DNA from: Gammaproteobacteria bacterium
GTDB lineage: Bacteria > Pseudomonadota > Gammaproteobacteria > Xanthomonadales > Marinicellaceae
Assembly (NCBI GenBank): GCA_030426705.1
Contig: JAUHXW010000163.1
Span: 1 to 6,776 of the forward strand
DNA: 6,776 nucleotides
Direction of reading: 5' to 3'
This document shows positions 1 to 6,223 of this stretch, in pieces. The translations under genes and the position numbers were made by a program. Each line of letters opens with the position of its first letter. Within the stretch, counting starts at the first letter, position 1. The notes beneath the pieces are model-generated. The model was not told the origin of the DNA. It ran no database searches and saw nothing but the letters and a program-made list of their open reading frames with translations.

Positions 1-424
1 TCACACAATCATCCAACTTGTGTTTAACTGCAGTGACGGTACAATTGAATTTTATTTCCGCTCCAGCTTGGTTCGCGCAATCTGCCAGGATTTGATCAAA
101 TTCACTGCGCAGAACATGATAAGCATAAGCTGGACCCGCTGAAAACTTTTCTTCAAAAATAATTTTTTCATAATGACCACGATGTTGAAAAGTGGCACCT
201 ATTTTCTTTTGAAAACCAGCCCGCTCTACGGCCTCTAAACAACCAGCCAGCTGCAGCGTGGTCAAACATTGCGGCAGTAAACTTTCCCCAATCACAAACC
301 TTGGAAACACAGATTTTTCAAGCACCAAAACTTTATATCCCGCTTTTCGCAGTAAACAAGCTGCCACAGTGCCCGAAGGGCCAGCTCCGATGATGAGCAC
401 ATCTGCATCAAACTGTTGTTTCAT
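1..424 (-). CDS. FAD-dependent oxidoreductase / flavin halogenase-like enzyme, N-terminal part
   Basis: Only the first 141 codons are present; the gene runs off the left edge with no stop. The start at 424 is preceded by a very strong ribosome site (AAAGGAGG, five-base spacer). The protein opens with a Rossmann dinucleotide fold, DVLIIGAGPSG (residues 8-18, glycines 13, 15 and 18), with a ribose-binding acidic residue at E36, followed by FPRFVIGESLLP (residues 40-51). That second motif is typical of the COG0644 geranylgeranyl-reductase / tryptophan-halogenase-like flavoproteins. GFQKKIGATF (residues 70-79) places lysines 73 and 74 about where flavin-dependent halogenases carry their catalytic lysine. 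The halogenase WxWxIP motif would lie beyond the window, so halogenation cannot be separated from oxidation or hydroxylation. The start overlaps the exporter gene by 17 bases, placing it in the same operon. Such flavoproteins are common in aryl polyene, flexirubin and xanthomonadin clusters, where they are thought to modify the aryl head. Family call is firm; reaction is uncertain. Confidence 0.9.
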   Translation of the reverse strand, partial: MKQQFDADVLIIGAGPSGTVAACLLRKAGYKVLVLEKSVFPRFVIGESLLPQCLTTLQLAGCLEAVERAGFQKKIGATFQHRGHYEKIIFEEKFSAGPAYAYHVLRSEFDQILADCANQAGAEIKFNCTVTAVKHKLDDCV

Positions 425-2741
425 TCATGCCTCCTTTAACACTTTTATTCTGAGTCCAAACCAAAATTGCCGGTGATAAACACAACACCACAAAGATACC
501 CACCCCCACCATAAAGCCGAAAGATTGCAATACGGCCACCTTACTGAAAGATAACAAGCCAAAAGCCAAAATCGTGGTAGTAGCTGACAACAACAAAGCC
601 AACATCACATGCGATGGTTGTTGGCTTTCCCGTAAAAAGACGACATAATCCAATCCCATTCCTAAAACCAGCAACATCGCCAGAATGCTGAACATGGAGA
701 TATGGTAGCCCAGCAAAGCTGCCAAAACCAGACTCATAAAGCCTGCCAATAATGGCAACGCAACCAAATGCAAGGCTTCCAAAGAACTGTACCTGAATAC
801 AGCCAACAGCATTACCAACAAAACCACAGTCAATGCAAGCACCCAGCTCGATTTGTACCTGAATTGGGCAAATAATTCAGAGGTGTCTTCTGCCTGTTGC
901 ACCAACAACAGACCTGAAGAGTTTTCTGGAAAATCAATGTTGCTCGCTGACTGACCAAGCGGCAGTAAAAGGGCTTGTTGTTGACCTGCTTGACCCAACA
1001 AACGTTGTTTAAACAATTGTTGCAAAATGGGTTGCTTTAGGACGTTTACCGTTAATGTGCTCATAGCCTCTGGCGTGATTACATCCAAACCCAATTCAGT
1101 GAGAAACTCTTTGACTTTTGTTGATTGCAGCAAAGACTGAATATGTTTGAAATTTTTCTGCTGTTGCTCAACGTTAGGAATAAAATCAGAAACACCCACC
1201 AAATTTTCAAGCCAGGGTGGCTGATCTGATTGATTACGCCAATCATTGAGCAATGCTTGCTCTTTACTTATGACCGCCGACAAGGATGGCGCTGTTATCA
1301 GCACAAAAGCATTACCTTGTTGCCAGGATAGGACTTGTTTGATGTGTTGTTCCTGCTGCTTAAGTTTTGGTGATAATTTTTGTAAAGCCCTTACATCATC
1401 ATTGGGCTTAACCACCATGACACTGACTGCCAACAATGCAGCTAAAATCAACAAAACCAACCATACATTCTGAAATACCTGTTGCAACGGGTTGTTCAAC
1501 CAGCGACCCGTAAAAACAAGGAATTGCTGTTGTTGCTTGATGGCTTTGGCTTGATAGAAATATGGAAATATCAGCAACACATTCAATAATACAGCAGCCA
1601 ATCCACACACTGAAAAAACAGATATTTGCCCCAAAACCTCATAACCAGTGACCATGAAAGCCAGGTATACAGTGGCACTGCTTAGAAAACCAATCAACAA
1701 AGCGGAGCGTATTTTTGTCAAAACCATTTGCGGGGTAACCTTTTGTTCTGCTGATTTTAACAAGGCCGATTCTGTAAGGTAATGAAAACAGTAATCGATG
1801 GAAACCCCAGCAATAGTAGCACCAAACACCATGGCAAATGCATGCACGTAGCCGTAGACAGCCAAAGTCACAGCCAAAGCCACCAGTAAACCCAAGCCAA
1901 TAGATAGCAAACTGAACAACAAAGGGAATGGTGAGCGGAAAACCAACAAAATCAATAACACAATACCAATCAAACTACCCAAACCAACCGTGGAAATTTC
2001 ATGTTTGGCATCCTGATAGGCTTGGTGTGCATACAACACTGAACCAAAAGCTGATAAATCAATTTGCTTTTCAGTTAATTGCTGTCTTACTTCATTCAAG
2101 GCCGTGACAAACTGTGCTTGATTGGCAGGAGCAAAGGCCGAATCTTTCAGTTCAACAAAGGCCGCCATATGATGTTGTCCATTTTTATTGACCAAAAAAT
2201 ACTGTTCGCTGGAATCAAAACTCATGACATTGAGTTGACTGAATCCCATCAGATAGCGCTGAAATATAAACAGTGGATCCGCCAATAATTGTTCATAGCT
2301 GGCCTGTTGTAAGCCATAGAGTGATTGTTGAGCCTGATGAATAAAATAATCATCGCCCATCTCTGTTTCGAATGCTTTTTTATCCTCAAAACTCAATAAG
2401 TTATGTCGAAAAGGTGACAGTAACTGGTAAACTTGAATGAATTTTTCAGGATTAACCTGGTATTCAATTGACTGAATTAAAGCTGACTCTTGCAGTTGTT
2501 GCAATTGTTGTTTGAATTCAGCTAACAGCTGGTTTTTATGCTCAGATGAGGCCAGTAGCACCACTTGCTTATTTACTTTTTCGGTGGCTTTTTCAATAAA
2601 AGCATTGGTGGTGGCTGCTTCGTATTTGGGGAGTAACTTTAAAATACTGCTTTCAATTTTGAAGTTTTTACTGATATACAGCACACAGGTCACTAGTACC
2701 AAAACCCATAAAATTCTTGGCCAAATTTTATTGGAATGCAT
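408..2741 (-). CDS. MMPL/RND-family lipid exporter (COG4258-like) of the aryl polyene cluster
   Basis: A 777-residue inner-membrane transporter with the duplicated RND/MMPL architecture. Each half has one membrane helix, a large periplasmic domain, then a five-helix bundle. Approximate helices: 8-24, 250-268, 272-295, 300-320, 346-364, 372-394, then 425-444, 632-649, 653-677, 682-703, 711-730, 738-761. The two periplasmic domains span about 25-248 and 445-630. Each half carries the family's charged-helix signature: GVSIDYCFHYL (312-322) and GMGLDYVVFL (694-703). The aspartates D316 and D698 are the likely proton-relay residues. The start at 2741 has AGGAAG six bases upstream and gives an N-terminal helix that begins almost at once. 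Length fits single-chain MMPL exporters. It overlaps the LolA-like gene by 14 bases and the FAD gene by 17. Proton-driven export of the finished aryl polyene lipid from the inner membrane is inferred from family and neighbours. The periplasmic parts are unusually glutamine-rich. Confidence 0.9.
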   Translation of the reverse strand: MHSNKIWPRILWVLVLVTCVLYISKNFKIESSILKLLPKYEAATTNAFIEKATEKVNKQVVLLASSEHKNQLLAEFKQQLQQLQESALIQSIEYQVNPEKFIQVYQLLSPFRHNLLSFEDKKAFETEMGDDYFIHQAQQSLYGLQQASYEQLLADPLFIFQRYLMGFSQLNVMSFDSSEQYFLVNKNGQHHMAAFVELKDSAFAPANQAQFVTALNEVRQQLTEKQIDLSAFGSVLYAHQAYQDAKHEISTVGLGSLIGIVLLILLVFRSPFPLLFSLLSIGLGLLVALAVTLAVYGYVHAFAMVFGATIAGVSIDYCFHYLTESALLKSAEQKVTPQMVLTKIRSALLIGFLSSATVYLAFMVTGYEVLGQISVFSVCGLAAVLLNVLLIFPYFYQAKAIKQQQQFLVFTGRWLNNPLQQVFQNVWLVLLILAALLAVSVMVVKPNDDVRALQKLSPKLKQQEQHIKQVLSWQQGNAFVLITAPSLSAVISKEQALLNDWRNQSDQPPWLENLVGVSDFIPNVEQQQKNFKHIQSLLQSTKVKEFLTELGLDVITPEAMSTLTVNVLKQPILQQLFKQRLLGQAGQQQALLLPLGQSASNIDFPENSSGLLLVQQAEDTSELFAQFRYKSSWVLALTVVLLVMLLAVFRYSSLEALHLVALPLLAGFMSLVLAALLGYHISMFSILAMLLVLGMGLDYVVFLRESQQPSHVMLALLLSATTTILAFGLLSFSKVAVLQSFGFMVGVGIFVVLCLSPAILVWTQNKSVKGGMNETTV
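430..437 (-). promoter_or_regulatory. Strong Shine-Dalgarno for the FAD enzyme
   Basis: The minus strand reads AAAGGAGG, a near-perfect anti-16S match, five bases before the ATG at 424. It lies inside the last codons of the exporter gene. It fixes the start of the flavoprotein and suggests it is translated efficiently in its own right rather than only by coupling. Confidence 0.8.
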
Positions 2742-3381
2742 CCAGCACTTCCTGTGTTAATGTTCCAGTTTTGATGTGGACAGATTCAAAAGCAATGTCT
2801 GTTTGGTTACCGTTGTTATCAATTACCTTGATACGGCTGATACCCTGCTGGTCAAATTCATTGGATACTTGCCCGGTAATCAACAGTTCATGCAATGCTT
2901 TTTTTATCATCACAGCCTTTGGTAATAACTTAACCTGCCAAATACCATTAGTTTCATCCATTTGCAAAGCAGATACATTAAATTGACTCTCTACCCGGTC
3001 CAATTGCGAACTTAACAGCTCAGTCAATATTTGAGCGACTGCCTTCATTTGCACATCGTTGACTTGCTTATTGGTTTGATAACTGGTGGTTTTGAATATC
3101 TGGTTATTTTGGATTTTCGTTTTAACCCATACTGGTTCAGTGATTTCCCAAATCATACCCTGTTCTTTAGCAAATTTGATTTTGCCTTTGGAAACAAGTG
3201 GTTTGGATAGGTATTTAATGTGCTTTTCTTGGGTAAAATCCGCTTCAAAATACACCACTTGATTATAAGCCTGATGCAATTGATCAACCAGCGTAATTTG
3301 GTTGGCCACTGCTTGGTTGAGCACTGAACCAGATAACAATACAACAAGGGTTTTAAACAGAGAAAGCATCGATTTTTTCAT
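2728..3381 (-). CDS. LolA-like periplasmic outer-membrane lipoprotein/lipid carrier
   Basis: A 217-residue secreted protein when started at the ATG at 3381. That start gives a classical signal peptide: MKK, a hydrophobic core LFKTLVVLLSG, and cleavage expected after AVA (about residue 26). The reading frame stays open upstream to GTG codons at 3417 and 3414, but those would put a cysteine-rich, non-signal sequence in front. An ATG at 3369 is a possible alternative. No good Shine-Dalgarno precedes 3381, so translation may depend on coupling to the thioesterase gene, which it overlaps by 29 bases. The mature part follows the LolA/COG2834 pattern: an early ADFTQEKHIKYL segment (the family's F.Q....... 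strand), then GKIKFAKEQGMIWEITEP, matching the G.l.f..P...rWe...P signature. LolA-type proteins form an open hydrophobic barrel that shuttles acylated cargo across the periplasm. Paired with the MMPL gene, it is inferred to carry the aryl polyene lipid rather than to be the housekeeping LolA, which is usually beside ftsK/rarA. Confidence 0.85.
   Translation of the reverse strand: MKKSMLSLFKTLVVLLSGSVLNQAVANQITLVDQLHQAYNQVVYFEADFTQEKHIKYLSKPLVSKGKIKFAKEQGMIWEITEPVWVKTKIQNNQIFKTTSYQTNKQVNDVQMKAVAQILTELLSSQLDRVESQFNVSALQMDETNGIWQVKLLPKAVMIKKALHELLITGQVSNEFDQQGISRIKVIDNNGNQTDIAFESVHIKTGTLTQEVLDAFQ
2748..2753 (-). promoter_or_regulatory. Shine-Dalgarno for the MMPL exporter
   Basis: AGGAAG on the minus strand, six bases before the ATG at 2741 and inside the 3' end of the LolA-like gene. 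It supports 2741 as the true exporter start and a 14-base gene overlap. Confidence 0.65.
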
Positions 3382-3769
3382 GTAAAATTTCAGGTGATAA
3401 CAAACACATCTCACCACTTTCCATATCTACAGCAACTTGTTTGGTATAAGCAGTGGTTAATTTCTGTCCAGTTAGTTTATCGACAAATTTAAAATCAATC
3501 TTTAAACCATATTCCTGTTCAACAATTTTAGCCTCTATGACTATAACCTGTTTAAAAATCAGCGGTTTGACATATTTGATGCGCATATCCACCACTGGCC
3601 AAATATAACCTGACGCTTCCATTTGTTGGTAATTGTAATCAATTTTATCGAGTAAAGCACAGCGGGCTTTTTCCATGTATTTCACATAATGCCCATGCCA
3701 AACAATGCGCATTGAATCAATATCAAAGAAAGGTATCACCTGTTCAATTCGACATGAAATTTCAGCCAT
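3353..3769 (-). CDS. Hot-dog acyl-CoA/ACP thioesterase (4HBT / YbgC-FadM-like)
   Basis: A 138-residue single hot-dog domain, the normal length for the family. Near the N terminus it has FFDIDSMRIVWHGHYVKYMEKAR (split here as FFDIDSMRIVWHGH and YVKYMEKAR, residues 14-36), the 4-hydroxybenzoyl-CoA thioesterase/YbgC signature D.D..G.V.H..Y..Y.E.AR. D18 aligns with the catalytic aspartate (D17) of the Pseudomonas 4-hydroxybenzoyl-CoA thioesterase. The usual glycine after the second aspartate is replaced (DSMR). The rest shows the expected strand pattern (MRIKYVKPL, VIEAKIVEQEYGLKIDFKF). The start at 3769 has GGA six bases upstream and overlaps the ammonia-lyase stop by eight bases (ATGGCTGA). Thioesterases of this type are regular members of aryl polyene clusters; editing of stalled acyl-ACPs or release of the polyene are both possible. 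Substrate cannot be read from sequence. Confidence 0.88.
   Translation of the reverse strand: MAEISCRIEQVIPFFDIDSMRIVWHGHYVKYMEKARCALLDKIDYNYQQMEASGYIWPVVDMRIKYVKPLIFKQVIVIEAKIVEQEYGLKIDFKFVDKLTGQKLTTAYTKQVAVDMESGEMCLLSPEILHEKIDAFSV
3762..3769 (-). other. Eight-base coupling overlap, ammonia-lyase/thioesterase
   Basis: ATGGCTGA on the minus strand holds the thioesterase ATG and the ammonia-lyase TGA, identical to the junction at 6216-6223. Both downstream proteins therefore begin Met-Ala-Glu. Confidence 0.7.
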
Positions 3770-5297
3770 ATAAATTCCAGTGCTGTTGCCTGATCAATTT
3801 TGCCACTTGTTTAATCTCTTGATCCAAAGCTCGGTCTTCTGTCAGAAATGGTACCTTTTGCTCTACATCACTGATAAATGTCTGCAGCGATGAACCTAAA
3901 TGTTCCCACTTTAATTCACCTTGCCTGACTCGTATCTGAACACCCTGGATGGCTGCCATCAGTGTTGCAGCTGTGGTTTGCTCAGTTAACTCCAGAACTC
4001 GCAAACAATCGCGGGCAGCAATGGTACCCATGCTGACCTTGTCCTGATTATGACTTTCGGTTGATCTCGAAAATACCGAAGCCGGCATGGTTAACTTCAA
4101 AGCCTCTGCAGTCCAGGCAGAACAGGCAATTTGTACCGCCTTGAAACCATGATTAATGGCTTGGACACTACTCTCCGCACCGGTTAAATTTCTGGGTAAT
4201 CCATGATTGAATTTAACATCTACCAATAAGGCCATTTGGCGATCCATCAAATCTGACAGATTCGCCACATTATTTTTCAATGAATCCATTACAAATGCGA
4301 TGTGCCCACCGTGATGTATGGTTTCGGCATCAGCGTTAATGATTGGGTTGTCGTTGGCACTGTTCAGTTCGTTTTCGAGGGTGTTTTTGTACCAAGGAAG
4401 GATGTCTTGTAATACCCCAATCACATGCGGTGCACAACGAATTGAATAACGTTCCTGTAAACGGCCAGCATCAAACAGTGTTCCACCACTTTGTAAATCG
4501 TCACGAATCCAAGCAGCCACCTGCTGTTGTCCAGGATGTGGTTTCACCGAAAATAAGAACTCATCGAAATGACTGGGGCTGGAACCCAAGGCAATCGACG
4601 CTAAAGCAGTAATTCGTGCATTCAATTGCGCCAAGTATTGTGCTCTGAAAAAGGCTTCAATGCCCAGGGCTGTCATCACTGCGGTGCCATTCATGATGGC
4701 CAAGCCTTCTTTGGGTTTTAACTGTAAGGGTATTATCCCTACATCCCGGAGCGCATCTTTGGCGTTGCACACTTCACCCTGATAATAAACCTCACGTTCG
4801 CCACATAACACTGCTGCCACATAAGACAAAGGAGTTAAATCACCACTGGCACCGACAGAGCCTTCTTCAGGGATGATGGGTAAAATGTTGTGATTGAGCA
4901 GGCTTACCAATTGTTGCAAAAGTTCATAGCGCACACCAGAGACTCCTTGGCACAGCGATACCAACCTTACCGCCAGTACCATTCTTGATTGTGCAGGTGA
5001 CAAAAACCTACCAGTACCACACCCATGAAATGTATATAAATTCTTGGGCATCTGCATAGCCAAAGCTTCACTGACAGCCACATCACAAGAGTCCCCAAAA
5101 CCAGTGGTTACACCATAGATAATGCCTTTGTCAGTCAATGTTTTTTGCAAAAAGTCAGCCCCTTGATTGATGTGATTGACAAATCCTTCCTGATCACTCA
5201 ATTGGCAGTGTACTTTGTCGTTTGAAAATTGATTGATTGACTCTAAATTAACCCTGTCAGAGTTGAGGTAAACAGTTTGTTCCATGGTTTGATTCAT
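3762..5297 (-). CDS. MIO-dependent aromatic amino acid ammonia-lyase (PAL/TAL-like, often labelled histidine ammonia-lyase)
   Basis: A 511-residue cytosolic enzyme of the HAL/PAL/TAL family, of normal bacterial length. It removes ammonia from an aromatic amino acid to give a trans-arylacrylate. The ATG at 5297 is chosen: it has GGA seven bases upstream and makes an ATGA overlap with the acyltransferase stop; an in-frame GTG at 5330 is less likely. Key sites, numbered from 5297: lid tyrosine Y61 in YGVTTGFG; MIO-forming A150-S151-G152 in GSVGASGDLTPLSY; N203 in MNGT; Y284 and R287 in QERYSIRCAPHVIG; NSANDNPI. The late motif ESHNQDKVSMG (414-424) has the PAL-type HNQD arrangement, with Q418 where histidases have a glutamate (E414 in Pseudomonas HutH). 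The substrate-selectivity pair is F90-H91, unlike HutH (Ser-His) and the Rhodobacter tyrosine lyase (His-Leu). No hut genes are nearby. The context implies supply of a coumarate or cinnamate starter for the aryl polyene. Confidence 0.93.
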   Translation of the reverse strand: MNQTMEQTVYLNSDRVNLESINQFSNDKVHCQLSDQEGFVNHINQGADFLQKTLTDKGIIYGVTTGFGDSCDVAVSEALAMQMPKNLYTFHGCGTGRFLSPAQSRMVLAVRLVSLCQGVSGVRYELLQQLVSLLNHNILPIIPEEGSVGASGDLTPLSYVAAVLCGEREVYYQGEVCNAKDALRDVGIIPLQLKPKEGLAIMNGTAVMTALGIEAFFRAQYLAQLNARITALASIALGSSPSHFDEFLFSVKPHPGQQQVAAWIRDDLQSGGTLFDAGRLQERYSIRCAPHVIGVLQDILPWYKNTLENELNSANDNPIINADAETIHHGGHIAFVMDSLKNNVANLSDLMDRQMALLVDVKFNHGLPRNLTGAESSVQAINHGFKAVQIACSAWTAEALKLTMPASVFSRSTESHNQDKVSMGTIAARDCLRVLELTEQTTAATLMAAIQGVQIRVRQGELKWEHLGSSLQTFISDVEQKVPFLTEDRALDQEIKQVAKLIRQQHWNLYG

Positions 5298-6223
5298 TGT
5301 GAGTTCCAAAACGGATGAAAATTGTACCACTGAAGTGGTGTTGATTTAAGTTGTTGTTCAACCGAGCGAGCATACATTTGTGCATACTCCTGGATTACCG
5401 CATCACGGTTTTTGCGGTTAAAAACAATTTTTTCAGCATAAGATTCAAAAAAAACCTGATAACCGTTGTTGTGTTTGGTACAAAAAATGCCCAATAAAGG
5501 GCAATTCAAAACTTTGGCCAGAACATAAGGCCCTATCGGAAAATTCGCCGAATCCCCCAGAAAATCGACCGCAACAACGCCTGCCTCATTCTTAACAGGG
5601 ACCCGGTCACCAGCAATCACCACAAATTCACCAGCATCAACTTTTTCCTTGAGTTCGATGGCCAACTGCATGTTCAAGGCATCTCCTTGAATCACCGACA
5701 TGGCATAATCAGGGTTGAACTTTTTGATAACTCGAGCGAATTTTCGGGCATTTTTGGTATGCATGAACACATTAAAGCGGGTGTTTTTATAGCTGTTTGA
5801 TGCCATCCGGGAAATTTCAAAATTACCCAAATGTGAAACCATAATGACCGCACCCTGACCTTTCTTTTGCAAATCAAGAAAAAACTCACTGTTAACCTTG
5901 GTCATCTTGAAACGATTGACTTTTCCCTGCCAGGCAGACATTTTATCTACTACCCCAAATCCAAAATTGAAAAATATTTTAAGGACATGCCATTGAGAAG
6001 GTTTCGGCATGTTTGCAAAATGCCGGTTTAATTGTGTCAGATAAAATTTGAGGTTGTTACGAGCAGACTTGTTAAACAAATAAAAATACAACAACACCGG
6101 TGTCATGAAGATTTTACAAACAGTCGAACCCAGAAATTTAAAACTGTACAACAAAAACATGATCCCCCACAAAGAACCACGCTCTTCCTGCTCTGCCCAG
6201 TGTTTATTGTTTGATTCAGCCAT
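5294..6223 (-). CDS. LpxL/HtrB-like acyltransferase (COG4261) of the aryl polyene cluster
   Basis: A 309-residue membrane-associated acyltransferase of the lysophospholipid/lipid A acyltransferase superfamily. The catalytic HX4E motif is H131-LGNF-E136 in VSHLGNFE. Downstream are GDRVP (205-209) and FLGDSANFPIGPYVLA (221-236), which correspond to the substrate and acyl-binding blocks of LpxL-type enzymes. The tail QWYNFHPFW (298-306) is typical of the COG4261 group. The N-terminal region has HWAEQEERGS, then a hydrophobic stretch (about 20-50), the probable membrane anchor. The start at 6223 has AGGAAA seven bases upstream and overlaps the glycosyltransferase stop by eight bases. In many gammaproteobacterial aryl polyene clusters, a related acyltransferase domain is fused behind a glycosyltransferase domain; here they are separate, coupled genes. 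Inferred role: acylating the sugar-lipid anchor of the polyene at the cytoplasmic face of the inner membrane. The acceptor and donor are not visible from sequence. Confidence 0.9.
   Translation of the reverse strand: MAESNNKHWAEQEERGSLWGIMFLLYSFKFLGSTVCKIFMTPVLLYFYLFNKSARNNLKFYLTQLNRHFANMPKPSQWHVLKIFFNFGFGVVDKMSAWQGKVNRFKMTKVNSEFFLDLQKKGQGAVIMVSHLGNFEISRMASNSYKNTRFNVFMHTKNARKFARVIKKFNPDYAMSVIQGDALNMQLAIELKEKVDAGEFVVIAGDRVPVKNEAGVVAVDFLGDSANFPIGPYVLAKVLNCPLLGIFCTKHNNGYQVFFESYAEKIVFNRKNRDAVIQEYAQMYARSVEQQLKSTPLQWYNFHPFWNSQ
6216..6223 (-). other. Eight-base coupling overlap, glycosyltransferase/acyltransferase
   Basis: The minus strand reads ATGGCTGA: the acyltransferase ATG and, two bases later, the glycosyltransferase TGA. 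The same eight bases occur at 3762-3769. Such short stop/start overlaps usually give translational coupling and balanced output of two proteins acting together. Confidence 0.7.

Noticed and set aside
258..476. Open frame of 72 codons on the plus strand
   Set aside because: Antisense to the FAD-binding motif region and exporter tail; the low-complexity serine/threonine-rich translation suggests a reverse-strand shadow.
2717..2986. Open frame of 89 codons on the plus strand
   Set aside because: Antisense to the LolA-like and exporter genes, with no family resemblance and no plausible ribosome site need; a chance frame.
2728..3381. Housekeeping lolA
   Set aside because: The fold matches, but the neighbours are pigment-cluster genes rather than ftsK or rarA, and it is paired with an MMPL exporter.
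4343..4612. Open frame of 89 codons on the plus strand
   Set aside because: Fully antisense to the ammonia-lyase catalytic core, which is unambiguous; no protein-like features.
3762..5297. Histidine utilisation (hutH) gene
   Set aside because: The family matches, but the PAL-type HNQD motif, the F-H pair and absence of hutU/hutI/hutG neighbours argue against histidine catabolism.
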